Positions 48,413 through 55,480 of a stretch of DNA of 64,000 bases are shown piece by piece. Where the stretch lies: IMG/VR virus record IMGVR_UViG_3300007513_000004, positions 1-64,000 of that record; one strand, 5' to 3'. Under the pieces are notes generated by a model. The model was not told the origin of the DNA and did not search any database. It saw only the letters and a program-made list of their open reading frames with translations. The position numbers and the translations under genes are program-made. Position 1 is the first letter of the stretch; each line of letters opens with the position of its first letter. This stretch comes from a virus.

Positions 48413-48468
48413 AAAGTCTGGGGAAAAGATTGACATACGTGTGAATGTTTTGCCCAAATGGGAGTGGG

Positions 48469-48497
48469 CCCGGTGGAATTACCCCAATTCCACCGGG
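48469..48497. repeat. Perfect 12-bp hairpin
   Basis: CCCGGTGGAATT-ACCCC-AATTCCACCGGG. Lies after the P-loop kinase stop. Confidence 0.65.
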
Positions 48498-48515
48498 CGG
48501 CGTGTGCCCATCACC

Positions 48516-48986
48516 TCACACGCCCTCTCGCTCCCAAGGGGGACGCGGGTTACCATTTCTCCAATCATGCTCCCAACGCTCACGCATGTTAGAGATACCC
48601 GTAGCATCAACCCCGTGCTGATTGCGAGTTGCCAACTCCTCATCTGTGCAGCCTCCATCATAAAGAGAGACTACCGAAACCTCGTATCCATGTTCCTCTG
48701 CCATACGCAAGTACGGCTCCATTTCCCATCGCTGGGTAAAAGTATTGTGAACCACCACGGTCGCTGCCAGTCGATTCCTCATGGAATTTTCGGCCTGCTC
48801 CTGACACCAAAAGTGTGCAGCGGGCAGCTTTCGAGGGTTAAAATTGTAAATTCCATCCTCATCAAGAAAGAAATCATCAGCGGCAAAGAAGCACTTGCCA
48901 AGCGGTGCGCCTACGTTCAGTAGCATCCGACCAAGCCTTGTCTTTCCTGAACCGGAAATTCCGCGAACCAAAATAAGTCTATACAT
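48516..48986 (-). CDS. P-loop nucleotide kinase-like ATPase
   Basis: 156 residues. GISGSGKTRLGRML (Walker A) and FFAADDFFLDEDGIYNFNP, which resembles the NEDD4-binding-protein-2/PNKP-type kinase fold; VVHNTFTQRWEMEPYLRMAE follows. Could phosphorylate nucleic-acid ends or a nucleotide. RBS GAGG. Confidence 0.8.
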   Translation of the reverse strand: MYRLILVRGISGSGKTRLGRMLLNVGAPLGKCFFAADDFFLDEDGIYNFNPRKLPAAHFWCQEQAENSMRNRLAATVVVHNTFTQRWEMEPYLRMAEEHGYEVSVVSLYDGGCTDEELATRNQHGVDATGISNMRERWEHDWRNGNPRPPWEREGV

Positions 48987-49027
48987 GCGTGTCCTCGTTG
49001 GGCAAAAAATTGTCATACTTCTCCCTT

Positions 49028-49046
49028 GGAGGCCCCCGGCACAATG
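49028..49046. repeat. GC-rich hairpin after the 49068 gene
   Basis: CCCCGGC-ACAAT-GCCGGGG just past the 49068 stop on the minus strand; possible terminator without clear T run. Confidence 0.5.
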
Positions 49047-49067
49047 CCGGGGAACCTCGGGAGGCGG

Positions 49068-49511
49068 CTACTTCTTGACGGCTGCTCCATCAAACTTGAC
49101 GTAGCCTTTGGTAGCAATCCGGGGAAGGTTATCGACAATCTCCGAATCAAACATATCGAGCATCGTCCGATACTTGACCTGCTCATCGGCGGTCAACGAG
49201 CTAACCCGCTTCTCCATCGCAGCTTTGGTCAGACCGGAAAGCCGATTCCAAAGTTCGATAATGTGGTCCGGCGCATACTCTCGCGTGCATCCAAGCTCTT
49301 GAAGGAGCATACAGATAGTCGGAACCGACCGTGCGCGGTTTGTGCCTGCGCGTGTACTGGATGGTCCTCGGGAGAGGACACCTTCCACCTCGGCGGTGAA
49401 CTTGACATGCACATCCGACTCGGGTACAAGCACGGATTCGTCGTTGCAGGATTGAAGGTTGATAACTTTGGCGAGGGCCAACTGTTCGATGGGCGAAAGG
49501 GTCTGGGACAT
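49068..49511 (-). CDS. Unknown protein
   Basis: 147 residues; helical. RSVPTICMLLQELGCTREYA and LTADEQVKYRTMLDMFDSEI. GGAG upstream. GC-rich relative to the genome. Unknown. Confidence 0.65.
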   Translation of the reverse strand: MSQTLSPIEQLALAKVINLQSCNDESVLVPESDVHVKFTAEVEGVLSRGPSSTRAGTNRARSVPTICMLLQELGCTREYAPDHIIELWNRLSGLTKAAMEKRVSSLTADEQVKYRTMLDMFDSEIVDNLPRIATKGYVKFDGAAVKK

Positions 49512-49558
49512 TGATTGTCTCTCCTAAAGAGGGTGGGTTTGTCTCCCTCTTACATCAT

Positions 49559-49587
49559 AATGTAGCCGATGATAAAACAGAATCGAA
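49559..49587 (-). promoter_or_regulatory. Phage-type promoter
   Basis: Minus strand TTCGAT -35, spacer TCTGTTTTATCATCGGC, TACATT -10. Drives 49511. Confidence 0.65.
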
Positions 49588-49639
49588 AAATGAAATGTTA
49601 AAGTTTTGCCCAGCGGTCTGCAATAATCATGCCAAAAAG

Positions 49640-49674
49640 TTGGCACAGTTCTTGCATTAGCAAGAAGCATGCCA
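49640..49674. repeat. TTGGCAC-type palindrome, copy B
   Basis: TTGGCAC-N5-TTGC then GCAAG-N4-ATGCCA; a nearly perfect dyad upstream of a boundary motif at 49684. Confidence 0.65.
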
Positions 49675-49754
49675 GTTAATTAAGTTAAAGTTTTGCCCGA
49701 TTAAATAAATAATTAACTTAATCTGGGCAAAAAGTTGACATTTAAAACAAATAA

Positions 49755-50022
49755 AAAGAAGGGGGGCAAAGGCCCCTCTGGGTAGCGCGGCTTGTGTGCA
49801 AAACAGCAGCAGGGGAGCTTGCTCTTTGAGAGGTGTGTGGTTCGCGACCCGAACAAATCTCGTGACATCCCTTGGCTTTTCAGTTTGCCTTGCCTTCCCA
49901 GAGGGGCATAGCTGCTCATTACTTTACCGGGGGTCTATCCTGTACCCCGAACAGTTACACGGTATGAGTCAACCGTGCGGTGTATAACTAGTATTCCACC
50001 GTTTCTGAATCTCTCTCCTTGT
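49755..50022 (-). ncRNA. Structured noncoding RNA candidate
   Basis: Minus-strand transcript from the promoter at 50028-50056. Includes CACGGT-N8-ACCGTG, an 11-bp long-range stem GCCCCTCTGGG/CCCAGAGGGGC (49772-49782 with 49897-49907) and a terminator-like GGGGC-N4-GCCCC with TTCTTTTT just after. The same AGAGGGG strand can pair either way, like a terminator/antiterminator switch. No credible gene. Confidence 0.5.
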
Positions 50023-50027
50023 GTTCT

Positions 50028-50056
50028 AAAGTAATTGATGCAAAAATCGAAATGAA
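50028..50056 (-). promoter_or_regulatory. Phage-type promoter of RNA candidate
   Basis: Minus strand TTCATT -35, TTTTTGCATCAAT, TACTTT -10. Confidence 0.55.
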
Positions 50057-50092
50057 AAACATATTTGCAAAGTTTTTGCCCATACGTAAGGC

Positions 50093-50128
50093 TTGGCACA
50101 CTTTTTGCTAATGCAAGAAACATGCCAA
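50093..50128. repeat. TTGGCAC-type palindrome, copy C
   Basis: TTGGCACACTTTTTGC facing GCAAGAAACATGCCAA. Confidence 0.65.
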
Positions 50129-50164
50129 CAAACATGTCAATGTTTTGCCCTTGGGCAAAAGTTT
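50129..50164. repeat. Head-to-head boundary motifs
   Basis: TGTCAATGTTTTGCCC, TT, then GGGCAAAAGTTTGACA: two copies of the 16-bp motif in opposite orientation form a near-perfect dyad. Confidence 0.7.
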
Positions 50165-50183
50165 GACACAAAGCATAAAAGAA

Positions 50184-50203
50184 GGCCGGGCATATGCCCG
50201 GCC
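50184..50203 (-). terminator. Terminator of ArdC gene
   Basis: GGCCGGGCATATGCCCGGCC, perfect palindromic stem, followed on the minus strand by TTCTTTTATG. Confidence 0.75.
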
Positions 50204-50234
50204 TTGCGTATGGCCCCACTCGGGGCGTCTGGCC

Positions 50235-51176
50235 CTACTTGCGCTGGCCCTCCCCCTTGTCGATGAGGTAGCGCATGACCTTGCCCGCTTCATTCGCGGC
50301 CCGCTGAATCACGGTAGGGTCATCCTTGAGAGCCTTCCGCCAGTTGGCAAGGTAGGCCACATGGTTGTCCATCAAACCCTCTCGCTTGACTCCCAGATAG
50401 GCGCATGTGAACGCCGCGCCAATCTCGGCAACCAACTCCTCGTAAGCATACGCCTCCGAGCCGAAGCCCGTGAACTTGACGATGCCATCCCGGTTGAGTC
50501 GGTCCTTTGCACCTGACCAGTGGGCGTGCTCATGGATGGTAGTGGCCCAAAAATCAGCAACAGTGGTGAAGGCTCCGGCCTCGGGCACCATGATGTAGTC
50601 CTCGCGAGGGGAGTAGAAAGCACGCCCGCCGCCCGTGCGGAAATCCGCGTCGATACCTTTGACAAGTGCAGCCGCCGCCTCATGGCCCACCTTTGGGTCA
50701 ACCTCTGAAATCTCGGCAGACGGTAGGGGGTTCGTCGTTTGCTGGTTGTTGAAAGTGTACGAGCTTCCAAATCCGATGAACTTTGTGGACCCCTTGACCA
50801 AGAGACTCGCGCCACAGGGCTTGCACTTTTTTGCAAATCCACATGGGCGGCCACAACTGTTGCAGGCCAGCTTCGGGAAGAAAATAGGAGTCCCCTTCTC
50901 GCCTTTGCGCACGTAGTTGCCGCTCTTTTGCCACTGGCCAAACCCGGCCCAACGGTTGTCACCAAACTGAACCCCGGCCATCATCAGCATAAAGCCATTG
51001 AAGTTTCCGCCGTAGGCGCGGCCCGTCAGGATGTTGATTGGCATCCCACCAGCAAGGGACCTATCCCACGGCATAATCCAAGGGGTGCCGTCCTCGGGCG
51101 GGTTGTCGAGGGCTTCGATAATCTGCGCGGCTATACGCTCGCACGTCTCTTGAATCTTGTCGTTGGGCTTGCTCAT
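50235..51176 (-). CDS. ArdC-like antirestriction protein
   Basis: 313 residues. N-terminal IAAQIIEALDNPPEDGTPW and MPINILTGRAYGGNFNGFM match the ArdC N-domain; a Cys-rich insert CNSCGRPCGFAKKCKPCG; then TTIHEHAHWSGAKDRLNRDG is the HExxH zincin-like site with YEELVAEIGAAF as third-ligand helix. Protects incoming DNA from host restriction. RBS GGAGG. Confidence 0.92.
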   Translation of the reverse strand: MSKPNDKIQETCERIAAQIIEALDNPPEDGTPWIMPWDRSLAGGMPINILTGRAYGGNFNGFMLMMAGVQFGDNRWAGFGQWQKSGNYVRKGEKGTPIFFPKLACNSCGRPCGFAKKCKPCGASLLVKGSTKFIGFGSSYTFNNQQTTNPLPSAEISEVDPKVGHEAAAALVKGIDADFRTGGGRAFYSPREDYIMVPEAGAFTTVADFWATTIHEHAHWSGAKDRLNRDGIVKFTGFGSEAYAYEELVAEIGAAFTCAYLGVKREGLMDNHVAYLANWRKALKDDPTVIQRAANEAGKVMRYLIDKGEGQRK

Positions 51177-51224
51177 GGTGGTCCTCCGGGGACTAAAGCG
51201 GGTATTGACGGGGGCTTACATACA

Positions 51225-51253
51225 TGAGTAACCGATGCTCAAATAGAAATGAA
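51225..51253 (-). promoter_or_regulatory. Phage-type promoter
   Basis: Minus strand TTCATT -35, TTTGAGCATCGGT, TACTCA -10. Drives ardC-like gene. Confidence 0.55.
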
Positions 51254-51259
51254 AAAACC

Positions 51260-51530
51260 AATTGCCAATCTTTTGCCCAGACAGGTGTGCTTCTTTATGC
51301 AAAAACCATGCCAACCCAATTGACAAAGTTTTGCCCAGACTCAGACGCATTTCCTTGCAAGAACCATGCCAATGTGTATGAAAATGTTTTGCCCAAATGT
51401 AAAAACATATTTTACAAAACCTCGACAGAGGTTGGCATGGTTCTTGCTAATGCAAGAACTGTGCCATATGTTATGCAAATGTTTTGCCCAATGCTTTGGG
51501 CAAAAAAATGACATGTGTACGAAAATACAC
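51260..51530. repeat. Cluster of boundary motifs and dyads
   Basis: Four TTTTGCCC motifs (about 51266, 51319, 51376, 51475) and one inverted copy (51487), with half-sites of the TTGGCAC palindrome between them. No gene seen in this stretch. Confidence 0.65.
51432..51466. repeat. TTGGCAC-type palindrome, copy D
   Basis: TTGGCATGGTTCTTGC facing GCAAGAACTGTGCCA. Confidence 0.65.
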
Positions 51531-51567
51531 ACGTCTTTACATTTTCTTTACATCGGACAAAAGAAAA

Positions 51568-51595
51568 CCCCTCACCGCCTTTCGGCGGTGAGGGG
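51568..51595 (-). terminator. Strong terminator
   Basis: CCCCTCACCGCC-TTTC-GGCGGTGAGGGG, 12-bp stem; on the minus strand followed by TTTTCTTTTG. Ends 51624. Confidence 0.8.
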
Positions 51596-51623
51596 GTAGG
51601 AGGTTAGCCCCGCCCCGGCCCTA

Positions 51624-52322
51624 CTATGCGTAGGGGATGGGGAGGGGGGAGGAGGCGTCAAACTCGACCCAATCGGCGTCCAGCCACATGTCGGCGGGGA
51701 CGTGCCGCCACTCGATGCGAACTCGGCGGTAGCGGCCAGCGTAGGCACCGGAGCCGAAGGGACGGAGCCAGCACACGGGCTTGCCTTTCGGGGTGGTCAG
51801 GTCCTGACCCTCGGCCCAGACCTTGCTGGCATCGGCGCGGCGCATCATCAGCACCCCGTCAATCTCGGTCAGGAGGCAGACGTAAACCGGGACACCAGCA
51901 TCGACGGCGGCAAGGAAGGCGGCCAGCGGGGTTCCGGCCTTGGCACAGTCGGCCTCAGCATCCCAGACGCCGCTGGTCAGGTCGCGATTCCCGTAGGGGT
52001 CGCCGGTGCTTCCCTTGAAGTTGACCGGGACCATTTCGACAATCGCCGGGTAGGGGTGGCCCGCGAGCGACGGGTGAACCACGGGCCACACGTCATCAAA
52101 GAGGCCCAGACCCCGGCCACGCTGCAAGGGGCGGCCCAATCGGTCCAGGTCGCCATTCTGCGCGACACCATCCCGGCACGGAGGGACCGCGACACCAGCC
52201 GCTTCCATCCAATATGCGACGTGCTTGTACCCGTCGCCCACTCCGGCACCCATTCCGCCCGCTTCCGCGAGGCGGCAGCCGCCCTCAATCTCAAGTCCGT
52301 TTCTGTCGTTCTTCTTAGTCAT
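51624..52322 (-). CDS. GC-rich unknown protein
   Basis: 232 residues, high GC compared with neighbours. N-terminal glycine-rich (GLEIEGGCRLAEAGGMGAGV); HPSLAGHPYPAIVEMVPVNF and RVRIEWRHVPADMWLDADWV. RBS AGGAGG. The composition suggests horizontal acquisition from a GC-rich source. No family recognised. Confidence 0.65.
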   Translation of the reverse strand: MTKKNDRNGLEIEGGCRLAEAGGMGAGVGDGYKHVAYWMEAAGVAVPPCRDGVAQNGDLDRLGRPLQRGRGLGLFDDVWPVVHPSLAGHPYPAIVEMVPVNFKGSTGDPYGNRDLTSGVWDAEADCAKAGTPLAAFLAAVDAGVPVYVCLLTEIDGVLMMRRADASKVWAEGQDLTTPKGKPVCWLRPFGSGAYAGRYRRVRIEWRHVPADMWLDADWVEFDASSPLPIPYA

Positions 52323-52338
52323 AGTGACCTCCTACACA

Positions 52339-52367
52339 TAGGTAAGTGATGCTCAAACAGAAATGAA
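52339..52367 (-). promoter_or_regulatory. Phage-type promoter
   Basis: Minus strand TTCATT -35, spacer TCTGTTTGAGCATCACT, TACCTA -10. Drives 52322. Confidence 0.6.
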
Positions 52368-52394
52368 AAACTATTGCCCAAACAAAACGAAAGG

Positions 52395-52431
52395 TTGGCA
52401 CGCGTCTTGCTATATGCACAAAGCATGCCAA
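52395..52431. repeat. TTGGCAC-type palindrome, copy E
   Basis: TTGGCACGCGTCTTGC facing GCACAAAGCATGCCAA, imperfect centre. Confidence 0.6.
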
Positions 52432-52544
52432 CTTATATGCTTATATATTTTTGACATTTGCCAGCGCATGTTGGCACGGCGCGTGCCACCGCCTACGACG
52501 CATTTCCTGCTCAGGGTATATTTTATTTTGTTTTCTATACCCTA

Positions 52545-52573
52545 TAAAAGAAAAAACCAGCGGTTTGCTGGTT
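52545..52573 (-). terminator. Terminator of the 52.7-64 kb minus-strand operon
   Basis: AACCAGC-GGTTT-GCTGGTT; on the minus strand followed by TTTTCTTTTATAG. Confidence 0.65.
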
Positions 52574-52708
52574 CTTGTATAAGGACTATATAAGGTAGAT
52601 TATATAGTTTATGTTCTTAGGGGATTATTTAAATTACTTATAGGGTTATTGTTATTGGGAACTTACTGTTCTCTCATACTCTAATCAAAAACAATCCGCT
52701 TTTTATTA

Positions 52709-53116
52709 TTATATAATTTGCTTATTATAAAAGAAGTTATAACCAAAGCTTAAAGCCTCTTGTATTTCCCTGCCACCCAAAACATTAGAAATTGCATTGC
52801 CTTTTTTATCATTATATTTCCATCCAGCTTGTGATTCTCTTGTCCAATCATTAATGGCCTGCCAAACAGGCTGTACAGGACTCGCTTTAGCTGCAAGTAA
52901 AGCTTTAGCCTGCTCTTCTGAGGTTGGCTTCAAAGTTATCTTGAAAAGTCCTGGTCGAACTCTTTCCATTGTAACAGGAATATCCAGTTTTGCTCCAGCA
53001 AGAATTTCTTTAAGCTTTGCAACAACTCTGGTGGGTCCTTCGCGCTGCTCACGACGTTGCATACGCTTTTCGGCTTTTGGAGACCTGTCTCTGTTGAGCC
53101 TTCTTAACCACGGCAT
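52709..53116 (-). CDS. C-terminal part of frameshifted LIKLA-module protein
   Basis: Up to 135 codons. RSPKAEKRMQRREQREGPTR then VVAKLKEILAGAKLDIPVTM and SQAGWKYNDKKGNAISNVLG. Lies in the +1 frame relative to the N-terminal module at 53049-53189. Either a +1 shift joins them or an indel split the gene. Its own ATG lacks a good RBS. Confidence 0.55.
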   Translation of the reverse strand: MPWLRRLNRDRSPKAEKRMQRREQREGPTRVVAKLKEILAGAKLDIPVTMERVRPGLFKITLKPTSEEQAKALLAAKASPVQPVWQAINDWTRESQAGWKYNDKKGNAISNVLGGREIQEALSFGYNFFYNKQII

Positions 53117-53189
53117 CCAAATAATCAGCTTCTTTGTGAAGGCCTTTCTTATCCAAATGTGTTGCTAGTTTTATTAATTCGTTAATCAT
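53049..53189 (-). CDS. LIKLA-module N-terminal part, frame ends early
   Basis: 46 residues: ELIKLATHLDKKGLHKEADY LDAVVKKAQ then a short tail and TGA. RBS AAGGA. The real protein probably continues in the +1 frame (52709-53116). Confidence 0.6.
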   Translation of the reverse strand: MINELIKLATHLDKKGLHKEADYLDAVVKKAQQRQVSKSRKAYATS

Positions 53190-53478
53190 CTTTCTTTTTC
53201 CTTGTCGATTTTGCTATGGCCTTATCATCGCATGGTATACAGAGGTTTCCCGTTGGCGTACTTTCGTGTTCCGTTTTGCATCCGCATGTGGGACAATCGC
53301 GATAATGATATCCTTCATCCATGCCTCCGCGATCATCGTCATACCAGGGATCTCGATATCTTCTTCCCCAGATATCTCTTGGGAGAGCTTTCTTTATAAC
53401 TGCATCAATATAATCAGCTTCTTTGTGAAAACCTTTATTATCTAAATGTGTTGCTAGCTTTATTAATTCGTTAATCAT
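53182..53478 (-). CDS. LIKLA-module protein with zinc-ribbon-like C-terminus
   Basis: 98 residues. Strong module (ELIKLATHLDNKGFHKEADY), then DCPTCGCKTEHESTPTGNLC IPCD giving two CxxC pairs. GGAG seven nt upstream decides the start at 53478. Confidence 0.75.
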   Translation of the reverse strand: MINELIKLATHLDNKGFHKEADYIDAVIKKALPRDIWGRRYRDPWYDDDRGGMDEGYHYRDCPTCGCKTEHESTPTGNLCIPCDDKAIAKSTRKKKDD

Positions 53479-53780
53479 TTTATAATCTCCGTGTAATCCG
53501 GTATCGTGTCTTGACCTATTAAGTTTTCCCCTCTCCAAATAATACCAAGCTCTGCCTGCTTTTCTTTAAGATTCTTTCCCGTATCATTTGGCACAAAGGC
53601 TTGCGGTGTTCGACCATATTGAAATGTTCCAACAACAACTGTATTCCATACATTTTTAATACGCACATTTTTAATGGGTGCTTCCGCATTCTTTTTAATC
53701 ACAGCATCAATATAATTAGCTTCTTTGTGAAGGCCCTTCTTATCCAAGTGTGTTGCCAGTTTTATTAATTCATTTATCAT
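53475..53780 (-). CDS. LIKLA-module protein, short body
   Basis: 101 residues. ELIKLATHLDKKGLHKEANY IDAVIKKNAEA, then a beta-rich body (KNVRIKNVWNTVVVGTFQYG). Unknown body. Confidence 0.7.
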   Translation of the reverse strand: MINELIKLATHLDKKGLHKEANYIDAVIKKNAEAPIKNVRIKNVWNTVVVGTFQYGRTPQAFVPNDTGKNLKEKQAELGIIWRGENLIGQDTIPDYTEIIK

Positions 53781-53792
53781 TATTCTCTTCCC

Positions 53793-54959
53793 TTATTGGG
53801 CGCTTGCCCAAAACATATCGCCCTCATACTCTTTCAAGGCTTCGCCCAAATCTTCATCCTCATCGGTCCTTGCGGCTATTGCCTCCTCCATACTTGAGTA
53901 TTGAGGCTCTTGAGGTCTTCCGGTTCCGAAAAGTTCGTTAACATCTTGAGTAGAAATCGGAGAAGGTTGACCCATAGGAACTGCAGAAGGAACCGGAGGC
54001 GGAGGCGGAGCATCTTGGACCATTGCTGCCAAACTTGGAATCTCATCCCACTTCTTCCAGCCAGGCCAGCCTGTTGTCCAGACTAAATGCCTGGCATTAA
54101 TATCTTCTGAAACCTTAGCCGCTATTTCCTCTACGGATAATTTGGCCTGACCGCTTGGGCCATGATAATGCATTGTGGCTGTCTCCGGAATAGGCGGAGG
54201 GGCTGCTCCTTCTGGGGCGGCTCCCTCTGGGGCTGCAACCGCAGCTGCACCTCCGGCGGCCATCACGGCTGCAACAGCATCTTTTTCTGACATTTCTTTT
54301 TCCGCCATAAGCTGAGAAGCCCTTACGGCCTGCTCTTCGGTTAAGCTCTCTCTCTCCATTAAATCTTTAATTTTTTCTGCTGCTTTGTATTGTTCTTCGA
54401 AAATATCAACTAGGACATTCCAAGCATCAACCCATCCATTTTCATTGTCCAGACCGGTCAACATTCTGGTCGCCGCATTGGCTCCCCAGTAATCATAGAT
54501 GTTATCTTGAAAATATTTTTCATCTATTTTAATATTTTCAAAATCTCCTTTCATCATCTTTTTCATTCTTACATCAAAGATTTCTCGAACAAAGGTTCCG
54601 CCTCTCGCCTTCCCGGCCGGAAAAGAACCAGGGCCGTCTATAAGGTCAGCCTGAGTCAAAGTTGTTCTGAAAGATTCCCAAAGATCTCCGGCAGGGGTGG
54701 CCGTTAGGTCTGTTACTCCCATTGTCTCAAAAACAGACATAGCATCTTCGCTTGCTTTGCTGACGCCAACAGCGGCAGTGGTTCCTGCTACGGCTGCGAT
54801 GATAGCTGCCGTCAGGTATGACACTCCAAAAATGGTTGCAGTTATCGGTTCTGCCATTTTTATCAATGCATCTATCTCATCAGATTCTTTCATCAATCTT
54901 CTTGAATCTAATTCGTTTGCAATTTTAACAAGCTGTTCCAAGGAAGCATTGTTTAACAT
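53793..54959 (-). CDS. Large LIKLA-module protein with hydrophobic and Ala/Pro-rich segments
   Basis: 388 residues. Module at about 8-37 (QLVKIANELDSRRLMKESDE), then a hydrophobic segment (SYLTAAIIAAVAGTTAAVGV), a helical central part with EEQYKAAEKIKDLMERESLT, an alanine/proline low-complexity run (AAPEGAAPEGAAPPPIPETA) and a C-terminal DEDLGEALKEYEGDMFWASA. Possibly a structural or membrane-interacting protein. Confidence 0.7.
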   Translation of the reverse strand: MLNNASLEQLVKIANELDSRRLMKESDEIDALIKMAEPITATIFGVSYLTAAIIAAVAGTTAAVGVSKASEDAMSVFETMGVTDLTATPAGDLWESFRTTLTQADLIDGPGSFPAGKARGGTFVREIFDVRMKKMMKGDFENIKIDEKYFQDNIYDYWGANAATRMLTGLDNENGWVDAWNVLVDIFEEQYKAAEKIKDLMERESLTEEQAVRASQLMAEKEMSEKDAVAAVMAAGGAAAVAAPEGAAPEGAAPPPIPETATMHYHGPSGQAKLSVEEIAAKVSEDINARHLVWTTGWPGWKKWDEIPSLAAMVQDAPPPPPVPSAVPMGQPSPISTQDVNELFGTGRPQEPQYSSMEEAIAARTDEDEDLGEALKEYEGDMFWASAQ

Positions 54960-55279
54960 GACCTTTGTCTCCTAGTTGTTAACTCAAATATTACCATGTC
55001 CATTTGACTTTACCTTCACCTTTAATCCACTTTATTACCACTTCAACCCACTTTGCTCCACTATTTACCACCACATAGAAATTATGGGCGAGTTTATCTT
55101 TGATAATCAAAGGCAAATAGATGTATAAAGAGGGTCTGTTCTCTGAAATTCCATTTTTATATAAAAAGATGTGTAATAAAAACCAATGATTTTCAATAAA
55201 AAATTAGTGATGAAAAAAGATGCTTATTGAAACGAATAAGAGATTTTTAAAAAACATATAATTTATATAGTGAAACGAA
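54960..55279. other. Intergenic region without clear gene
   Basis: AT-rich. Contains a pyrimidine-rich stretch (55010-55075) with repeated CCACTTTA-like units. On the minus strand this gives a 60-codon open frame without a start codon. Confidence 0.5.
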
Positions 55280-55474
55280 TCAATCAAAGCATCCTATTTC
55301 ATCTGCCCTAATTAGTAATTTCATATGCTGATTTGTGGTCAAACCTTTCTTTCCCAGAGAAATATTTTCATAGCTTTGCTCTATCCTTGGAAGAAGTATT
55401 TTGCATTCCGGTTCGCGGGGCGGTTCACAATAACTAATCATTACAAAAAAGAATATAGATAATTTAAAATTCAT
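55280..55474 (-). CDS. Small exported or lipoprotein-like protein
   Basis: 64 residues; N-terminal hydrophobic MNFKLSIFFFVMISYCEPP with a Cys after Ser-Tyr, so lipidation is possible but the lipobox is atypical. Unknown. Confidence 0.5.
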   Translation of the reverse strand: MNFKLSIFFFVMISYCEPPREPECKILLPRIEQSYENISLGKKGLTTNQHMKLLIRADEIGCFD

Positions 55475-55480
55475 TTAAGA

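Larger units (their letters stand above)
52368..52708. other. Noncoding region with dyads
   Basis: No gene. Holds palindrome copy E (52395-52431), TGGCAC-GGCGC-GTGCCA (52472-52488), AGGGTATA/TATACCCT hairpin (52513 and 52536) and a terminator (52545-52573). Marks the end of the 52.7-64 kb operon. Confidence 0.7.

Noticed and set aside
49713-49919. 68-codon minus-strand frame MSSYAPLGRQ...
   Set aside because: It runs through the terminator-like hairpin and T run and then into the boundary motif; the region is better explained as a structured RNA.
55010-55270. 60-codon minus-strand frame ending VKWTW
   Set aside because: No ATG/GTG/TTG start near its beginning and it runs over pyrimidine-rich repeats; could be a decayed gene but unsupported.
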